From positions 454,212-518,211 of the forward strand of contig NZ_LMDE01000010.1 in the NCBI RefSeq assembly GCF_001425025.1: a stretch of DNA of 64,000 nucleotides, read 5' to 3'. Below, piece after piece: positions 36,815 through 46,841 of this stretch. A model generated the notes under the pieces. It was not told the DNA's origin, ran no database searches, and was given only the letters and a program-made list of their open reading frames with translations. Numbering within the stretch: the stretch's first letter is position 1; each line of letters starts with the position of its first letter. The position numbers and the translations under genes were made by a program. The stretch comes from Nocardioides sp. Root122. Lineage in GTDB: Bacteria; Actinomycetota; Actinomycetes; Propionibacteriales; Nocardioidaceae.

Positions 36815-39328
36815 TCAGCCTTCCACAGGGGCGGGTGCCGCAGCGGCATCCGCGTCGGACCCGGGTCCGGCCACCTGGGCAGCGACGGGGGAGGCCACGG
36901 CGTCGATGGGCTGCGGAGCGGGTACGCCGGACCCGTCCCGCCGGCCGTTGGCCTCCGGCAGGTCGATCGGGGCACCGCTGGACGCGGCGGCGCGGGCCGG
37001 ACCGGGGCCGGCCCAGGCCGCGACGAGGGTGTCCTCGCCCTTGAGGAAGCGGTGGCTGCGGACGCCACCGGTGGCCCGTCCCTTCCCGGGGTACTCGCTG
37101 AACGGCGTCACCTTGACCGCGCCCGCCTCCGTGCCCGGCAGGGCGGTGGAGGACCCGGACGCCGTGACGACGACGGCGTCGGCGGGGTCGAACGCACCGA
37201 AGAAGGCGACGTGCTCGCCCGCCGTCAGCTTGATGCCGGCCATGCCACCGCCGGAGCGGCCCTGGGGCCGGACGCCGGACGCCGGGAAGTGCAGCAGCTG
37301 TGCGTCGGAGGAGATGAAGCAGAGCTCCTCCTCGCCGGTGCGCAGCTCGACGGCACCGACGACCTCGTCGCCGTCCTTGAGGCCGATCACCTCCCACTCG
37401 TCGCGGCCCAGCACCTCCGGGTTGACCCGCTTGACCACGCCCTGGCGCGTGCCCAGCGCGAGGCCCGGGCCCTCCGTGGGCAGCGCGGTGAGCGCCAGCG
37501 CCCGCTCGCCGCCCTCGAGGGAGAGCATCTCGCTGAGCGGGTACCCGCCCTGGAGGTTCGGGTCGTTGGCGGAGTCGGGCAGCTCGGGCATGTCGAGGAC
37601 GTTGACCTTGACGAGTCGGCCCCGGTTGGTCAGCACGCCGACCTCGCCGCGCGCGGTGGTGCGCACGACGCTCGTCACCACGTCGTGGTTGGCACGGCCC
37701 TCGCCCTGGCCGGGGGCGGAGGCGGACGTCGTACGGGCGAGGAGGCCCGTGGACGACAGCAGGGCGAAGCACGGGTCGTCGGCGACCTCGACCGGGGTGG
37801 CTGCCGTCACCTGGGTGCCCGCCGAGGCGAGCAGGACGGTCCGCCGCGGGGTGCCGTGCTCCTTGGCGACGTCGGTCAGCTCGTCGGAGACGACCTTCCG
37901 GAGCAGCTTCTCGTCCGCGAGGATGCTGTCGAGGTACTCGATCGTGGCCTCGAGCTCGCCCTTCTCCTTCTCGAGCTCCAGCTTGGAGAACTTCGTGAGC
38001 CGGCGCAGCGGCATGTCGAGGATGTAGTCGGCCTGGACCTCGGACAGGTCGAAGACCGAGATCAGGCGCTCCTTCGCCGCGGCGGCGTTGTCGGAGGTGC
38101 GGATCACCTGGATGACCTCGTCGATGTCGAGGATCGCGATGAGCAGTCCGTCGACGAGGTGGAGCCGGTCCGCAGCCTTGGTGCGGCGGAACGACGAGCG
38201 GCGGCGTACGACCTCGAAGCGGTGGCCGAGGAAGACCTCGAGCATCTGCTTGAGGCCCAGCGTGCGCGGCTGCCCGTCGACCAGGGCCACGGCGTTGATG
38301 CCGAAGGAGTCCTCCAGCGCCGTCTGGCGGTAGAGCTGCTCGAGGATCGCCTCGGGGACGAAGCCGTTCTTGACCTCGATGACCAGCCGGAGGCCGTGGT
38401 GGCGGTCACCGAGCTGCTTGATGTCGGCGATGCCCTGGAGCTTCTTGGAGAGCACGAGCTTCTTGATCTGCTCGACCACGCGCTCCTCGCCGACGCCGTA
38501 GGGGAGCTCGGTCACCACGATGCCCTTGCGCCGCGGCGTCACCGCCTCGATCCGGGCGGTGGCGCGCATCTTGAAGGTGCCGCGACCCGACTCGTAGCCG
38601 TCGCGGACGCCGTCGAGGCCGACGATCTTGCCCCCGGTCGGCAGGTCCGGCCCCGGGATGAAGCGCATCAGGTCGTCGAGGGTCGCCTTCGGGTGGGTGA
38701 TCAGGTGCTTGAGCGCCTGGACCACCTCGACGAGGTTGTGCGGCGCGATGTTGGTGGCCATGCCGACCGCGATGCCGGCGGAGCCGTTGACCAGCAGGTG
38801 CGGGATGGCCGCCGGCAGCACGACCGGCTCCATCTCGCGCGAGTCGTAGTTGGGCTTGAAGTCGACGGTGTCCTCGTGGATCGACGTCGTCATCGCGACC
38901 GCCGCGGGCGCCATCCGGCACTCCGTGTAGCGCATCGCGGCCGGCGGGTCGTCGGGCGAGCCGAAGTTGCCGTGCCCGTCGACGGTCGGCAACCTCATCG
39001 ACCACGGCTGGGCCATCCGGACGAGCGCGTCGTAGATCGCGCCGTCACCGTGCGGGTGCAGCCGGCCCATCACCTCGCCGACGACGCGGGCGCTCTTGAC
39101 GTGCCCGCGGTCGGGGCGCAGCGACATGTCGTCCATCGTGTAGAGGATCCGGCGCTGGACCGGCTTCAGGCCGTCGCGGGCGTCGGGCAGGGCCCGGGAG
39201 TAGATGACCGAGTAGGCGTACTCCAGGAACGACGACTGCATCTCGTCACGGATGTCGGTGTCGAGGATGTGCTCCTCGAAGTCGTCCGGGAGGGGCTGCT
39301 TCGTCGTACGTCGTGCCATGCGGGCCAT
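36815..39328 (-). CDS. parC: DNA topoisomerase IV subunit A
   Basis: An 837-residue type IIA topoisomerase A subunit. The winged-helix/breakage domain has [27 protein letters not shown]. The active-site tyrosine is in [11 protein letters not shown] coiled tower follows, then a C-terminal beta-pinwheel with degenerate blades. No GyrA-box (QRRGGKG) is seen. [17 protein letters not shown] blades and the pairing with ParE at 31707 support ParC. The tail is Ala/Pro-rich. ATG 39328 (MARMARR) or 39319 (MARR) could start it; neither has a strong ribosome site. It is divergent from the acetyltransferase-synthetase gene and is followed closely by lprG. Confidence 0.93.
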   Translation of the reverse strand: MARMARRTTKQPLPDDFEEHILDTDIRDEMQSSFLEYAYSVIYSRALPDARDGLKPVQRRILYTMDDMSLRPDRGHVKSARVVGEVMGRLHPHGDGAIYDALVRMAQPWSMRLPTVDGHGNFGSPDDPPAAMRYTECRMAPAAVAMTTSIHEDTVDFKPNYDSREMEPVVLPAAIPHLLVNGSAGIAVGMATNIAPHNLVEVVQALKHLITHPKATLDDLMRFIPGPDLPTGGKIVGLDGVRDGYESGRGTFKMRATARIEAVTPRRKGIVVTELPYGVGEERVVEQIKKLVLSKKLQGIADIKQLGDRHHGLRLVIEVKNGFVPEAILEQLYRQTALEDSFGINAVALVDGQPRTLGLKQMLEVFLGHRFEVVRRRSSFRRTKAADRLHLVDGLLIAILDIDEVIQVIRTSDNAAAAKERLISVFDLSEVQADYILDMPLRRLTKFSKLELEKEKGELEATIEYLDSILADEKLLRKVVSDELTDVAKEHGTPRRTVLLASAGTQVTAATPVEVADDPCFALLSSTGLLARTTSASAPGQGEGRANHDVVTSVVRTTARGEVGVLTNRGRLVKVNVLDMPELPDSANDPNLQGGYPLSEMLSLEGGERALALTALPTEGPGLALGTRQGVVKRVNPEVLGRDEWEVIGLKDGDEVVGAVELRTGEEELCFISSDAQLLHFPASGVRPQGRSGGGMAGIKLTAGEHVAFFGAFDPADAVVVTASGSSTALPGTEAGAVKVTPFSEYPGKGRATGGVRSHRFLKGEDTLVAAWAGPGPARAAASSGAPIDLPEANGRRDGSGVPAPQPIDAVASPVAAQVAGPGSDADAAAAPAPVEG

Positions 39329-39410
39329 TGTCCCCGCTCGCCCCTGCGCCGAGGTCGGGGCACGCCGAGCGGGCCTTGGTGGTTCGTTCGGCGGGAGACG
39401 GGACGCCCGA

Positions 39411-39416
39411 TAGATT
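39411..39416 (+). promoter_or_regulatory. Leaderless-type -10 (TAGATT) for the Pat-like fusion
   Basis: TAGATT is followed by six bases and the GTG at 39423. The same hexamer lies before dut. Confidence 0.5.
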
Positions 39417-39422
39417 GCAGCC

Positions 39423-42137
39423 GTGACCGAAGCGGATGAACTGCCGACCGTGCCGCCGCCGCCGCGCCACTGGGAGGCGGACGTCCTGCTGCGCGACGGG
39501 CGGACCGCGCACATCCGTCCGATCCAGCCCGAGGACCGTGAGCTGCTGGTCGAGTTCTACAGCCGGGTCTCCGACGAGTCGAAGTACTACCGCTTCTTCT
39601 CCCCGATGCCGGAGCTGTCCCAGCGCGACCTGGACCGGTTCACCCGGGTCGACCACCGCGACCGGGTGGCGATGATCCTGCTGGTGGCCGGACAGATGAT
39701 CGCGGTGGGCCGCTACGACACGATCCGGCCCGGCTACGCCGAGGTCGCCTTCCTCGTGGAGGACAAGCACCAGGGCCGCGGCATCGGACAGCTCCTGCTG
39801 GAGCACCTCGCGCAGGCCGGGCGCGAGCGCGGCATCGAGGAGTTCGTCGCGGAGGTGCTCCCCGACAACAAGGCCATGATCCACACGTTCAAGGACGCCG
39901 GCTACCAGGTGAAGAGCGCGTTCGAGGACGGCGTGATGGAGCTGGTGTTCCGGATCGACCCCACCGACACCGCCATCGGCGTGATGGAGCAGCGCGAGCA
40001 CCGCGCCGAGTACGCCTCGATCGAGCGCTTCCTGTCGCCGAGGTCCGTCGCGGTCATCGGTGCCAGCCGCCGCCAGGACACCATCGGCCACCTGCTGGTG
40101 CGCAACCTGGTGCTGGGCGACTTCACCGGCCGGGTCCACGTGGTCAACCCCAGCGCCGACGCCGTCGGCGGCATGCCGGCGTGGAAGTCGGTGGCCGAGA
40201 TCCCCGGCGACGTCGACGTGGCGATCGTCGCGGTGCCCGCCGAGGCGGTCCAGGACGTCGTGCTCGACTGCGCGGCCAAGGGCGTCCACGGCCTCGTGGT
40301 GATCTCCTCCGGCTTCGCCGAGACGGGGGAGGAGGGGCGGATGCGCCAGCGCCGCCTCGTCGGACTGTCCCGCTCCTACGGCTTGCGCCTCATCGGCCCC
40401 AATGCTCTCGGCGTGATCAACACCGACCCCGACGTGTCCATCAACGCCTCGCTGTCGTCGGTGATGCCGCCACGCGGCCGCGCCGGCTTCTTCTGCCAGT
40501 CCGGCGCGCTGGGCTCCGCGATCCTGGAGAAGGTCCAGAACCGCGGCCTCGGCCTGACCACCTTCGTCAGCGCCGGCAACCGCGCCGACGTCTCGGGCAA
40601 CGACCTCCTCCAGTACTGGGAGGAGGACGACGCGACCGAGGTCGTGCTGCTCTACCTCGAGTCGATCGGCAACCCGCGCAAGTTCTCCCGCATCTGCCGT
40701 CGGGTCAGCCGCCGCAAGCCGATTGTCGCCGTGCGGTCCGGGCGCTCCTCCCAAGGTGTCCCGATGGGCCACGCGGTCCGCAAGATCGGCGCCCCGCCGG
40801 AGGCCGTCGACGCGATGTTCCGCCAGGCCGGCATCATCCAGGTCGAGTCGCTGGAGGAGATGTTCGACGTCGCCCAGCTGCTCGCCCACCAGCCGCTGCC
40901 GCGCGGGCGCCGCGTCGCGATCGTCGGCAACTCCGACGCGCTCGGCCTGCTGGCCGCCGACGCCGCGAACTCGGTGGGCCTGGTCGTCAACAAGCAGGTC
41001 GCGCTCGGCGCGGACGCCACGGCCGAGGACTTCGAGGACGCCCTCGACGGGGCGATCGACGACCCCGAGGTCGACGCGGTGGTCGCCATCTTCATCCCGC
41101 CCCTGAACGTCGCCGGCGCGCGCGAGGACGTCGCCAACGTGCTCGCCGCGGTCGGTGAGCAGTCCGACAAGCCGATCGTCTCGACGTTCCTCGGCACCGA
41201 GGGCGTCCCCGAGCTGCTGCGGGTGCCCGACGTGGCCGGCTCCAGCGCCGGCCGCGGGTCCGTGCCGTCGTACCCCGCCGTGGAGGCCGCCGTGCGCGCC
41301 CTGGCCCACGTGGTGGAGTACGCCGTGTGGCTCCGCTTCCCGCAGGCCGCACCGCTCGAGCCGTCGTCGTCGGAGCGCGACAAGGCCCGGCACCTCGTCA
41401 ACGAGCTGCTGATGCGCCACCCCGAGGGCCGCGACCTCGACTTCGACGAGCAGCACCGGCTGCTCGGCGCCTACGGCATCGACCTGTGGGACACCTATGC
41501 CGTGGCGTCGCTCGACGAGGCCGTCGCCGCAGGGGAGACCCTCGGCTGGGACGTGGTGCTCAAGGCGACGGCCGACCACCTCCGCGACCGCCCCGACCTC
41601 GCCCACGTCTGGCGCAACATCGACGGCGCCGGGGACATGAAGGACGCCTGGAGCTCGCTCAACCACGTGATCACCGACCCCGACAACGCCGGCTTCGTCG
41701 TGCAGCGCAATGCCCCTCCCGGCGTCCCGCTGACGATCAGCACCATGGAGGACCCGCTCTTCGGGCCGGTGATCTCCTTCGGCGTCAGCGGTCCGCTGAC
41801 CGAGCTGCTGGGGGACCGGTCCTACCGCATCCCGCCGCTGGCCGAGCACGACGCGCAGGACATGGTCCGCGAGATCCGCGCCTCGCCGCTGCTCTTCGGC
41901 TACCGCGGCAGCGAGATCGTCGACGTCGAGGAGGTCGAGCGGCTCGTGAGGCAGGTGGCCCAGCTCCAGCACGACCTGCCGCAGGTGCGCGCGCTGCAGC
42001 TCCCGCTGGTGCTCGCGGGCGCAGAGGGCGCGACGGTCCTCGGCGCCACGGTGCGGGTCGAGCCGGTGAAGGACTCGCGCTCCGACTGGTTCGTGCGGCG
42101 CCTCAGCACGATGCCGGGGGACACGCTCCCCGACTGA
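39423..42137 (+). CDS. GNAT acetyltransferase fused to ADP-forming acyl-CoA synthetase (Pat-like)
   Basis: A 904-residue protein. Residues of about 15-180 form a GNAT domain with the acetyl-CoA loop [18 protein letters not shown] CoA-binding Rossmann domain ([22 protein letters not shown]) and a succinyl-CoA-ligase-like domain ([39 protein letters not shown]) follow. The last 230 residues are an ATP-grasp domain. The modules match the Pat/PatZ class of protein lysine acetyltransferases, which silence AMP-forming acyl-CoA synthetases. The order, GNAT first, is the actinobacterial type. No cyclic-nucleotide domain is present, unlike mycobacterial Pat. The histidine needed for acyl-CoA synthesis is not obvious, so the synthetase half may be regulatory only. 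It has a leaderless-type start. Confidence 0.9.
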   Translation: MTEADELPTVPPPPRHWEADVLLRDGRTAHIRPIQPEDRELLVEFYSRVSDESKYYRFFSPMPELSQRDLDRFTRVDHRDRVAMILLVAGQMIAVGRYDTIRPGYAEVAFLVEDKHQGRGIGQLLLEHLAQAGRERGIEEFVAEVLPDNKAMIHTFKDAGYQVKSAFEDGVMELVFRIDPTDTAIGVMEQREHRAEYASIERFLSPRSVAVIGASRRQDTIGHLLVRNLVLGDFTGRVHVVNPSADAVGGMPAWKSVAEIPGDVDVAIVAVPAEAVQDVVLDCAAKGVHGLVVISSGFAETGEEGRMRQRRLVGLSRSYGLRLIGPNALGVINTDPDVSINASLSSVMPPRGRAGFFCQSGALGSAILEKVQNRGLGLTTFVSAGNRADVSGNDLLQYWEEDDATEVVLLYLESIGNPRKFSRICRRVSRRKPIVAVRSGRSSQGVPMGHAVRKIGAPPEAVDAMFRQAGIIQVESLEEMFDVAQLLAHQPLPRGRRVAIVGNSDALGLLAADAANSVGLVVNKQVALGADATAEDFEDALDGAIDDPEVDAVVAIFIPPLNVAGAREDVANVLAAVGEQSDKPIVSTFLGTEGVPELLRVPDVAGSSAGRGSVPSYPAVEAAVRALAHVVEYAVWLRFPQAAPLEPSSSERDKARHLVNELLMRHPEGRDLDFDEQHRLLGAYGIDLWDTYAVASLDEAVAAGETLGWDVVLKATADHLRDRPDLAHVWRNIDGAGDMKDAWSSLNHVITDPDNAGFVVQRNAPPGVPLTISTMEDPLFGPVISFGVSGPLTELLGDRSYRIPPLAEHDAQDMVREIRASPLLFGYRGSEIVDVEEVERLVRQVAQLQHDLPQVRALQLPLVLAGAEGATVLGATVRVEPVKDSRSDWFVRRLSTMPGDTLPD

Positions 42138-42163
42138 CTGGTCCGCCCGACGGGCCCGCGTGA

Positions 42164-42169
42164 CAGACT
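42164..42169 (+). promoter_or_regulatory. Leaderless-type -10 (CAGACT) for the DUF5998 gene
   Basis: CAGACT is followed by six bases and the ATG at 42176, without a ribosome site. Confidence 0.45.
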
Positions 42170-42175
42170 TCAGCC

Positions 42176-42757
42176 ATGGCCCGCTCCACCCGTGACCTGG
42201 ACGTCTCCGACGACCTCCGCCGCGAGATCGCCCGCACCGGCTACTACCCCGAGGTCGTCGCCGACGGCGTCTTCTCCGCGGCGGGTGGCGAGGAGGTCGT
42301 CTCGTACTTCATCCACCACGAGACGACGTTCGACCACGAGGAGGTACGCCGGCACCTGACGGCGCTGCTCCTCACCCCGACGCGACTGGTGATCGCGCAC
42401 ACCGACGAGCACCCCGGCGACGACCTGCTCCCGGAGCCCTACACGTCGACCACCACCGAGGCGGTCACCCTGACCTCGATCCGGACCGTGGTCGTGACCC
42501 GGATGGTCGCCAACCCGACCGCGGGTGTCGCGCCGCCCGCGGAGGCCGTGCTCACGATCGGCTGGGGCGGCGTGGGCCGCCTCGACCTCGAGCCCGCGGT
42601 CTGCTCCGACCCCAACTGCGACGCCGACCACGGCTACACCGGCACGCTGGCCGGCGACGACTACACGCTGCGCGTGTCCGCCGCTGCCGAGGGCGCCAGC
42701 TCCGTCGCCGGACTGCTGTCCTTCGCCGACGCGCTCTCGGCGCGGACGCGGGGATGA
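42176..42757 (+). CDS. DUF5998 family protein
   Basis: A 193-residue protein of an actinobacterial family of unknown function. Visible features are the start LRREIARTGYYPEVVADGVFSAAGGE, a mostly beta core (LLLTPTRLVIAHTDEH, VTLTSIRTVVVTRMV), and a small CSDPNCDADHGYTGTL segment whose two Cys and His could bind a metal. It overlaps the following phosphodiesterase by four bases (ATGA). The pair is conserved in actinobacteria as I recall, which suggests they act together; how is unknown. Confidence 0.85.
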   Translation: MARSTRDLDVSDDLRREIARTGYYPEVVADGVFSAAGGEEVVSYFIHHETTFDHEEVRRHLTALLLTPTRLVIAHTDEHPGDDLLPEPYTSTTTEAVTLTSIRTVVVTRMVANPTAGVAPPAEAVLTIGWGGVGRLDLEPAVCSDPNCDADHGYTGTLAGDDYTLRVSAAAEGASSVAGLLSFADALSARTRG

Positions 42758-43944
42758 ACACCCCACGACGTTCTTCGCCTCCCCCGCTGCGCTCCTCCGT
42801 CGAACAACGCCGCGGGGACCCCGTGAACACGGACTTCACGAGTCCCGCCTACGGCGACCGCTCGCTCGCCGACGTCGTGCCCGCGGTGGCCCGTGCGCTG
42901 GGCGCGGACCTCGACGGCCACCCGGGCGGCCTCGACCTGCCGCCGGCACCGGCGTACGTCGTCTTCCTCGTGGACGGCCTCGGAGCCGAGCTGCTCGCCC
43001 GGCACGGCCACGTCGCGCCCTACCTCTCCTCGCTGGTGGCAGACGGCTCGACCGGCACCGCCGGCGTCCCGTCGACCACCGCGACGTCCCTCACCTCGCT
43101 GGGCACCGGGCTGGTGCCGGGTGCGCACGGCCTGGTCGGCTTCACCGCGCGCATCCCGGGCACCGACCGCCTGCTCAACCACCTGTGGTGGGACAAGCAC
43201 GTCGACCCGCTGGAGTGGCAGCCGCACCCGACGGCCTTCGGCCGGCTCGCGCACGCCGGGGTGCACGTCACCTCGGTGAACAAGCGCGACTTCGACGGCA
43301 CCGGGCTGACCGTCGCCTCGCAGCGTGGGGCGACCTACGTCGGGGCCGACCGCGTCGGCGAGCGGATCGCTGCAGCCGTCAGCGCCTCGGCACACCAGCC
43401 GTCGCTGACCTACGTCTACGACTCCGACCTCGACTGGACCGGGCACAAGTTCGGGGTGGCCTCGACGCAGTGGCTGCAGCAGCTGGCGATGGTCGACCAC
43501 CAGGCCGAGCAGCTGCGCGAGGCGCTGCCCTCCTCCACGCGGCTGCTCGTCGTCGCCGACCACGGCATGGTCGACAGCCCGCCGGAGGCGCGGGTCGACG
43601 TCGACGAGACCGACGGGCTCCGCGACGGGGTGGGCCTGTTGGGCGGCGAGGCCCGGTTCCGCCACCTCTACTGCGCCGCGGGTGCGGTCCCCGACGTGGT
43701 CGAGACCTGGCGCGGGACGCTGGGTGACCGGGCGACGGTGCTGACCCGCGAGGAGGCGGTCGGCGAGGGCTGGTTCGGCGCGGTCGCGCCGGCCGTGCTG
43801 CCCCGGTTGGGCGACGTCATGGTCGCCTGCCACGGCGACACCGCGGTGGTCTCGACCCGCGACTTCCCCTACGAGAACACGCTCGTCGGGCTGCACGGCT
43901 CGCTCACCTCGACCGAGATGCTGATCCCCATCCTGGTGGGATGA
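42754..43944 (+). CDS. Alkaline phosphatase superfamily nucleotide pyrophosphatase/phosphodiesterase
   Basis: A 396-residue (or 373 if GTG 42823 is used) enzyme of the type I phosphodiesterase/nucleotide pyrophosphatase family. The first metal Asp is in VVFLVDGLGAELL. The nucleophile is the Thr or Ser in VPSTTATSLTSLGTG. Later metal ligands are in DSDLDWTGHKFG and VVADHGMVD. No signal peptide is visible, so it is probably cytoplasmic. The first 23 residues from ATG 42754 are low-complexity Arg/Ser/Pro, so the GTG start is possible. The ATGA overlap with DUF5998 favours the ATG. Natural substrate unknown. Confidence 0.87.
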   Translation: MNTPRRSSPPPLRSSVEQRRGDPVNTDFTSPAYGDRSLADVVPAVARALGADLDGHPGGLDLPPAPAYVVFLVDGLGAELLARHGHVAPYLSSLVADGSTGTAGVPSTTATSLTSLGTGLVPGAHGLVGFTARIPGTDRLLNHLWWDKHVDPLEWQPHPTAFGRLAHAGVHVTSVNKRDFDGTGLTVASQRGATYVGADRVGERIAAAVSASAHQPSLTYVYDSDLDWTGHKFGVASTQWLQQLAMVDHQAEQLREALPSSTRLLVVADHGMVDSPPEARVDVDETDGLRDGVGLLGGEARFRHLYCAAGAVPDVVETWRGTLGDRATVLTREEAVGEGWFGAVAPAVLPRLGDVMVACHGDTAVVSTRDFPYENTLVGLHGSLTSTEMLIPILVG

Positions 43945-43974
43945 GGCTCGTCGGCCGAGCGCCCGGCGTGCCGA

Positions 43975-44628
43975 TCAGCCGAACGGCAGCGGCTCGGGCG
44001 CGAGGCTGACGGCCTTGGCGCGCGCGGCTGTCAGCCGGCGCCGGTGGTGCTGGCGGCAGAGGACCTCGTAGGCCACGTCGGCCGGCGGCTCGTCGACCAG
44101 GTCGACGTCGCCCACCACGATCACCTCGCCCTCGACGACCATCGCGCCGTTCTCGGTGCGGGCGTTGTGGGTCGCACGCTTGCCGCACCAGCACAGCGCC
44201 TCGACCTGCAGCACGTTCATCCGGTCGGCGAGCTCGACGAGCCGGGCGCTTCCGGGGAACATGACGGTGCGGAAGTCGGTGAGGATCCCGAAGGCGAACA
44301 CGTCGATCTGCAGCTCGTCGACGACCTTGGCGAGCTGGTCGATCTGCGCGGCGGAGTAGAACTGGGCCTCGTCGCAGATCAGGTAGTCGATCCGGCCGCC
44401 GCGGGTGAGCGTGTCGACGACGTAGGCCCAGAAGTCGAACTCGGCGTCCACCTCGAGCGCGTCGTGGGTCAGCCCGAGCCGGCTGGAGAGCACCGCGGCG
44501 CCCGCCCGGTCGTGGGTCGTGAAGATGCGACCGACGCGTCCTCGGGCGGCGTGGTTGTGGTTGGTCTGGAGCGCCAGCGTCGACTTGCCGGAGTCCATCG
44601 TGCCGGTGAAGAAGTGCAGTTCAGCCAT
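43975..44628 (-). CDS. tdk: Thymidine kinase
   Basis: A 217-residue type II thymidine kinase of the salvage pathway. Walker A is GTMDSGKST (residues 9-17). DEAQF is the Walker B-like motif and ILTDFR is the conserved loop after it. The lasso/zinc domain has CWCGKRATHNAR and a C-terminal CRQHH, giving the four-ligand zinc site with one His. The ATG at 44628 is well placed. It converges on the phosphodiesterase gene. Together with dUTPase at 55652 it serves thymidine nucleotide supply. Confidence 0.95.
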   Translation of the reverse strand: MAELHFFTGTMDSGKSTLALQTNHNHAARGRVGRIFTTHDRAGAAVLSSRLGLTHDALEVDAEFDFWAYVVDTLTRGGRIDYLICDEAQFYSAAQIDQLAKVVDELQIDVFAFGILTDFRTVMFPGSARLVELADRMNVLQVEALCWCGKRATHNARTENGAMVVEGEVIVVGDVDLVDEPPADVAYEVLCRQHHRRRLTAARAKAVSLAPEPLPFG

Positions 44629-44666
44629 GTCGCGGTGATCCTGTCACAGCCCGGCCGGCCCGGGCG

Positions 44667-45137
44667 TCAGGACACCGCCGCCGACGAGCTGCCGGCCGAC
44701 GACTGCCGGCGGTTGAGCTCGACGTACGCCACCCAGAGCAGGAAGCAGCCCAGGGACACGTCGACGTCCACCGTCGTCTGCAGCCGCGTCCGGGTCGTGA
44801 AGATGCCGGACCGGCCCACCTCGCCGATGGGGGTGCCTGCGCGCCTGACGACGAGCCGCGTCCCGAAGAAGCCGGCGCTCGCGACCTCGAGCTGGTCCCC
44901 GGCTGCGTCCACGGTCCACGTCGTGGTGAACAGCCCCGAGCGCCGCGCGGAGAGCCGGGTGACCCCGTCGACCTCGGCCACCAGCGCGCTGCGGGTCCAG
45001 CCGCCCTCGGCCCGGTAGTGCCAGAGCTCGGGACCGATCTGGACCTCGGCACGCTGGCGCAGCCACGACCGCTCGGCGTGTGCCACCTCTGTCCCGTCCA
45101 CGACGATGACGTCGCCGCGTGCCCAGTCGAAGTCCAT
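44667..45137 (-). CDS. Hypothetical protein (156 aa), all-beta with C-terminal hydrophobic segment
   Basis: A 156-residue protein built of short beta-strands in pairs (VIVVDGTEVAHAERSWLRQRAEVQIG; LSARRSGLFTTTWTVDAAGDQLEVASAGFFG). A repeated F/I-TT-T/R motif is present, and a C-terminal hydrophobic segment (VDVSLGCFLLWVAYVEL) is followed by a Ser-rich tail. The layout recalls the LURP-one/scramblase-like tubby fold, but the match is by eye and weak. ATG 45137 faces the sulfurtransferase start at 45173 across 35 bases. Function unknown. Confidence 0.65.
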   Translation of the reverse strand: MDFDWARGDVIVVDGTEVAHAERSWLRQRAEVQIGPELWHYRAEGGWTRSALVAEVDGVTRLSARRSGLFTTTWTVDAAGDQLEVASAGFFGTRLVVRRAGTPIGEVGRSGIFTTRTRLQTTVDVDVSLGCFLLWVAYVELNRRQSSAGSSSAAVS

Positions 45138-45172
45138 GCGGGCAGCCTGCCACGCCGTGGGAGGGTGGCTCC

Positions 45173-45991
45173 ATGACCGACGGGCCCCTGATCAGTCCCG
45201 ACGAGCTCGCGGCCGTCCTGGCCGACGTCACCGTCCTCGACGTGCGCTACCTGATGGGCGGGCCGCCCGGGCGCGACCTGCACGCGGCCGGCCACGTCCC
45301 GGGAGCGGCGTACGTCGACCTGGACGAGGACCTCGCCGACCCGCCGGGCGCCGGCGGCCGGCACCCGCTGCCCGACGAGCGGCACTTCGAGGCCGCGATG
45401 CGACGCGTCGGCGTGCGCGGCGACCGACCCGTCGTGGTGTACGACGACTGGCAGGGGCGTGCGGCCGCCCGCGCCTGGTGGCTGCTGAGGCACCACGGGC
45501 ACCCCGACGTGCGGGTCCTTGACGGCGGCTGGACGGCCTGGCGGGAGGACGGCCACCCGGTCGAGGCGGGGGAGCGCGCCGTCCAGCCCGGCGACTTCAC
45601 CGTCGCCGCCGAGAAGCAGCTGCCGGTCGTCGAGGCCGACGCCGTGCTCGACGTCGACGTGCTCATCGACGCCCGCGCGGGCGAGCGCTTCCGCGGCGAG
45701 ACCGAGCCCGTGGACCCGGTGGCCGGGCACATCCCCGGCGCGGTCAACGTGCCCACCACCGACAACCTCGACGAGCGTGGCCGGTTCCGGTCGCCGGCGG
45801 AGCTGCGGGAGGTCTATGCGGCCGTCGGCGTCGGCGCGGGCGGCACGGTCGCGGCGTACTGCGGCTCCGGGGTCACGGCCGCGCACGACCTCGTGGCCCT
45901 CGCTGCGGCCGGGTTCGACGACGCGGCCCTCTACCCCGGCAGCTGGAGCGGCTGGACCACCGACCCCGACCGGCCGGTCGAGACGGGCTGA
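45173..45991 (+). CDS. Two-domain sulfurtransferase (rhodanese family)
   Basis: A 272-residue tandem rhodanese. The N-terminal domain (residues 1-130) is inactive, with Asp in the loop (YDDWQGRAAARAWW) where the Cys would be. The C-terminal domain has the active-site loop YCGSGVTA with Cys230. CGSGVT(A/S) is the 3-mercaptopyruvate sulfurtransferase signature (SseA type), rather than the CRKGVT of thiosulfate rhodanese. It probably handles cysteine-derived sulfur in the cytoplasm. It is divergent from the beta-rich hypothetical gene and convergent with the MOSC gene. Confidence 0.9.
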   Translation: MTDGPLISPDELAAVLADVTVLDVRYLMGGPPGRDLHAAGHVPGAAYVDLDEDLADPPGAGGRHPLPDERHFEAAMRRVGVRGDRPVVVYDDWQGRAAARAWWLLRHHGHPDVRVLDGGWTAWREDGHPVEAGERAVQPGDFTVAAEKQLPVVEADAVLDVDVLIDARAGERFRGETEPVDPVAGHIPGAVNVPTTDNLDERGRFRSPAELREVYAAVGVGAGGTVAAYCGSGVTAAHDLVALAAAGFDDAALYPGSWSGWTTDPDRPVETG

Positions 45992-46003
45992 CCGCAGGGC
46001 GCG

Positions 46004-46840
46004 TCAGGTCGCGGAGACCTCGTCACCCACGCTGACCCGGCCCTCGTCCAGGGGCAGCAGGTGCAGGGCGAACTTCGTCTTGCCCTCCACGAGGCGGTGG
46101 CGCGCCATGGTGCGGACCGGCTCCTTGCCGGTGGTCAGCGAGACGGGGTCGATCGTCGTCATCACGCACCGGCTGACCGGCTTGGCGACCGTGAACCGCA
46201 CGGAGCCGATCCGCACCTCGCGCCAGTGGTCCTCCGCGAACGGCTCCTCGCCGTCGACCACCAGGTTGGCGCGGAAGCGCTCGACGGCCAGCGGCTCGGG
46301 CGGCTCCTCGCCGGTCTCGAGCGCGCGCTCCACCATCCAGTCGTGGAGCCGGCGCACCGAGGCCAGGGACACGACGGTCACCGGGAAGGCGTCGGCGAAC
46401 GCGGTGTGGTCGTCCGGCGCGGAGAAGCCGGACTGGAGGTTGCGAGCACCCGGGTCGTGGCACCAGACGAGGGTCAGGTCGTCGCGGCGGAACGCCCGGC
46501 CTACCCATTCCTGTGCCGTCCCGGCCGCCGGCACCGCCTTGAGGTCGAGGGAGAACAGCTGCACCGGCACCGGCTCGCCGTCGGGCAGCGCCACGGACAG
46601 GTCGTCCATGCCCGGGGCACGCAGCCGCAGCGCCGACTCGACGGACGGGTCGGTCGCCGGTGTGTCGGCGACGACGTGGAAGGTCGCGTGCAGCTCACGC
46701 GCCGACACCAGCCGCCCGGTGCCGTCCACGAGCATCCACGTGCGGTCGTCGCGCAAGCCTCCGCGCAGCACGTCTGCAGCGACGAGCGGGCGGATCGCGC
46801 CGGACTTGAGGGGGTGGACGTTGACCTGGACCAGGCGCAC
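46004..46840 (-). CDS. MOSC-domain protein (MOSC N-terminal beta-barrel plus MOSC)
   Basis: A 278-residue protein in two domains: an N-terminal beta-barrel (VRLVQVNVHPLKSGAI, DDRTWMLVDGTGRLVSAREL) and a MOSC domain (FADAFPVTVVSLASVRRLHDWM, FRANLVVDGEEPFAEDHW). CVMTTIDPVSLTTGKEP carries the conserved cysteine that binds sulfur or molybdenum cofactor. The family includes the amidoxime-reducing mARC/YcbX proteins and molybdenum cofactor sulfurases. GTG 46840 lies one base after the sepH stop, so it is the second gene of an operon with sepH, probably for historical rather than functional reasons. Confidence 0.88.
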   Translation of the reverse strand: MRLVQVNVHPLKSGAIRPLVAADVLRGGLRDDRTWMLVDGTGRLVSARELHATFHVVADTPATDPSVESALRLRAPGMDDLSVALPDGEPVPVQLFSLDLKAVPAAGTAQEWVGRAFRRDDLTLVWCHDPGARNLQSGFSAPDDHTAFADAFPVTVVSLASVRRLHDWMVERALETGEEPPEPLAVERFRANLVVDGEEPFAEDHWREVRIGSVRFTVAKPVSRCVMTTIDPVSLTTGKEPVRTMARHRLVEGKTKFALHLLPLDEGRVSVGDEVSAT

Positions 46841-46841
46841 G

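Noticed and set aside
39423..42137. The long fusion protein as an active ADP-forming acetyl-CoA synthetase
   Set aside because: The phosphorylated histidine expected in the synthetase part could not be placed, and the GNAT-first order matches protein acetyltransferases, so enzyme activity of that half is not claimed.
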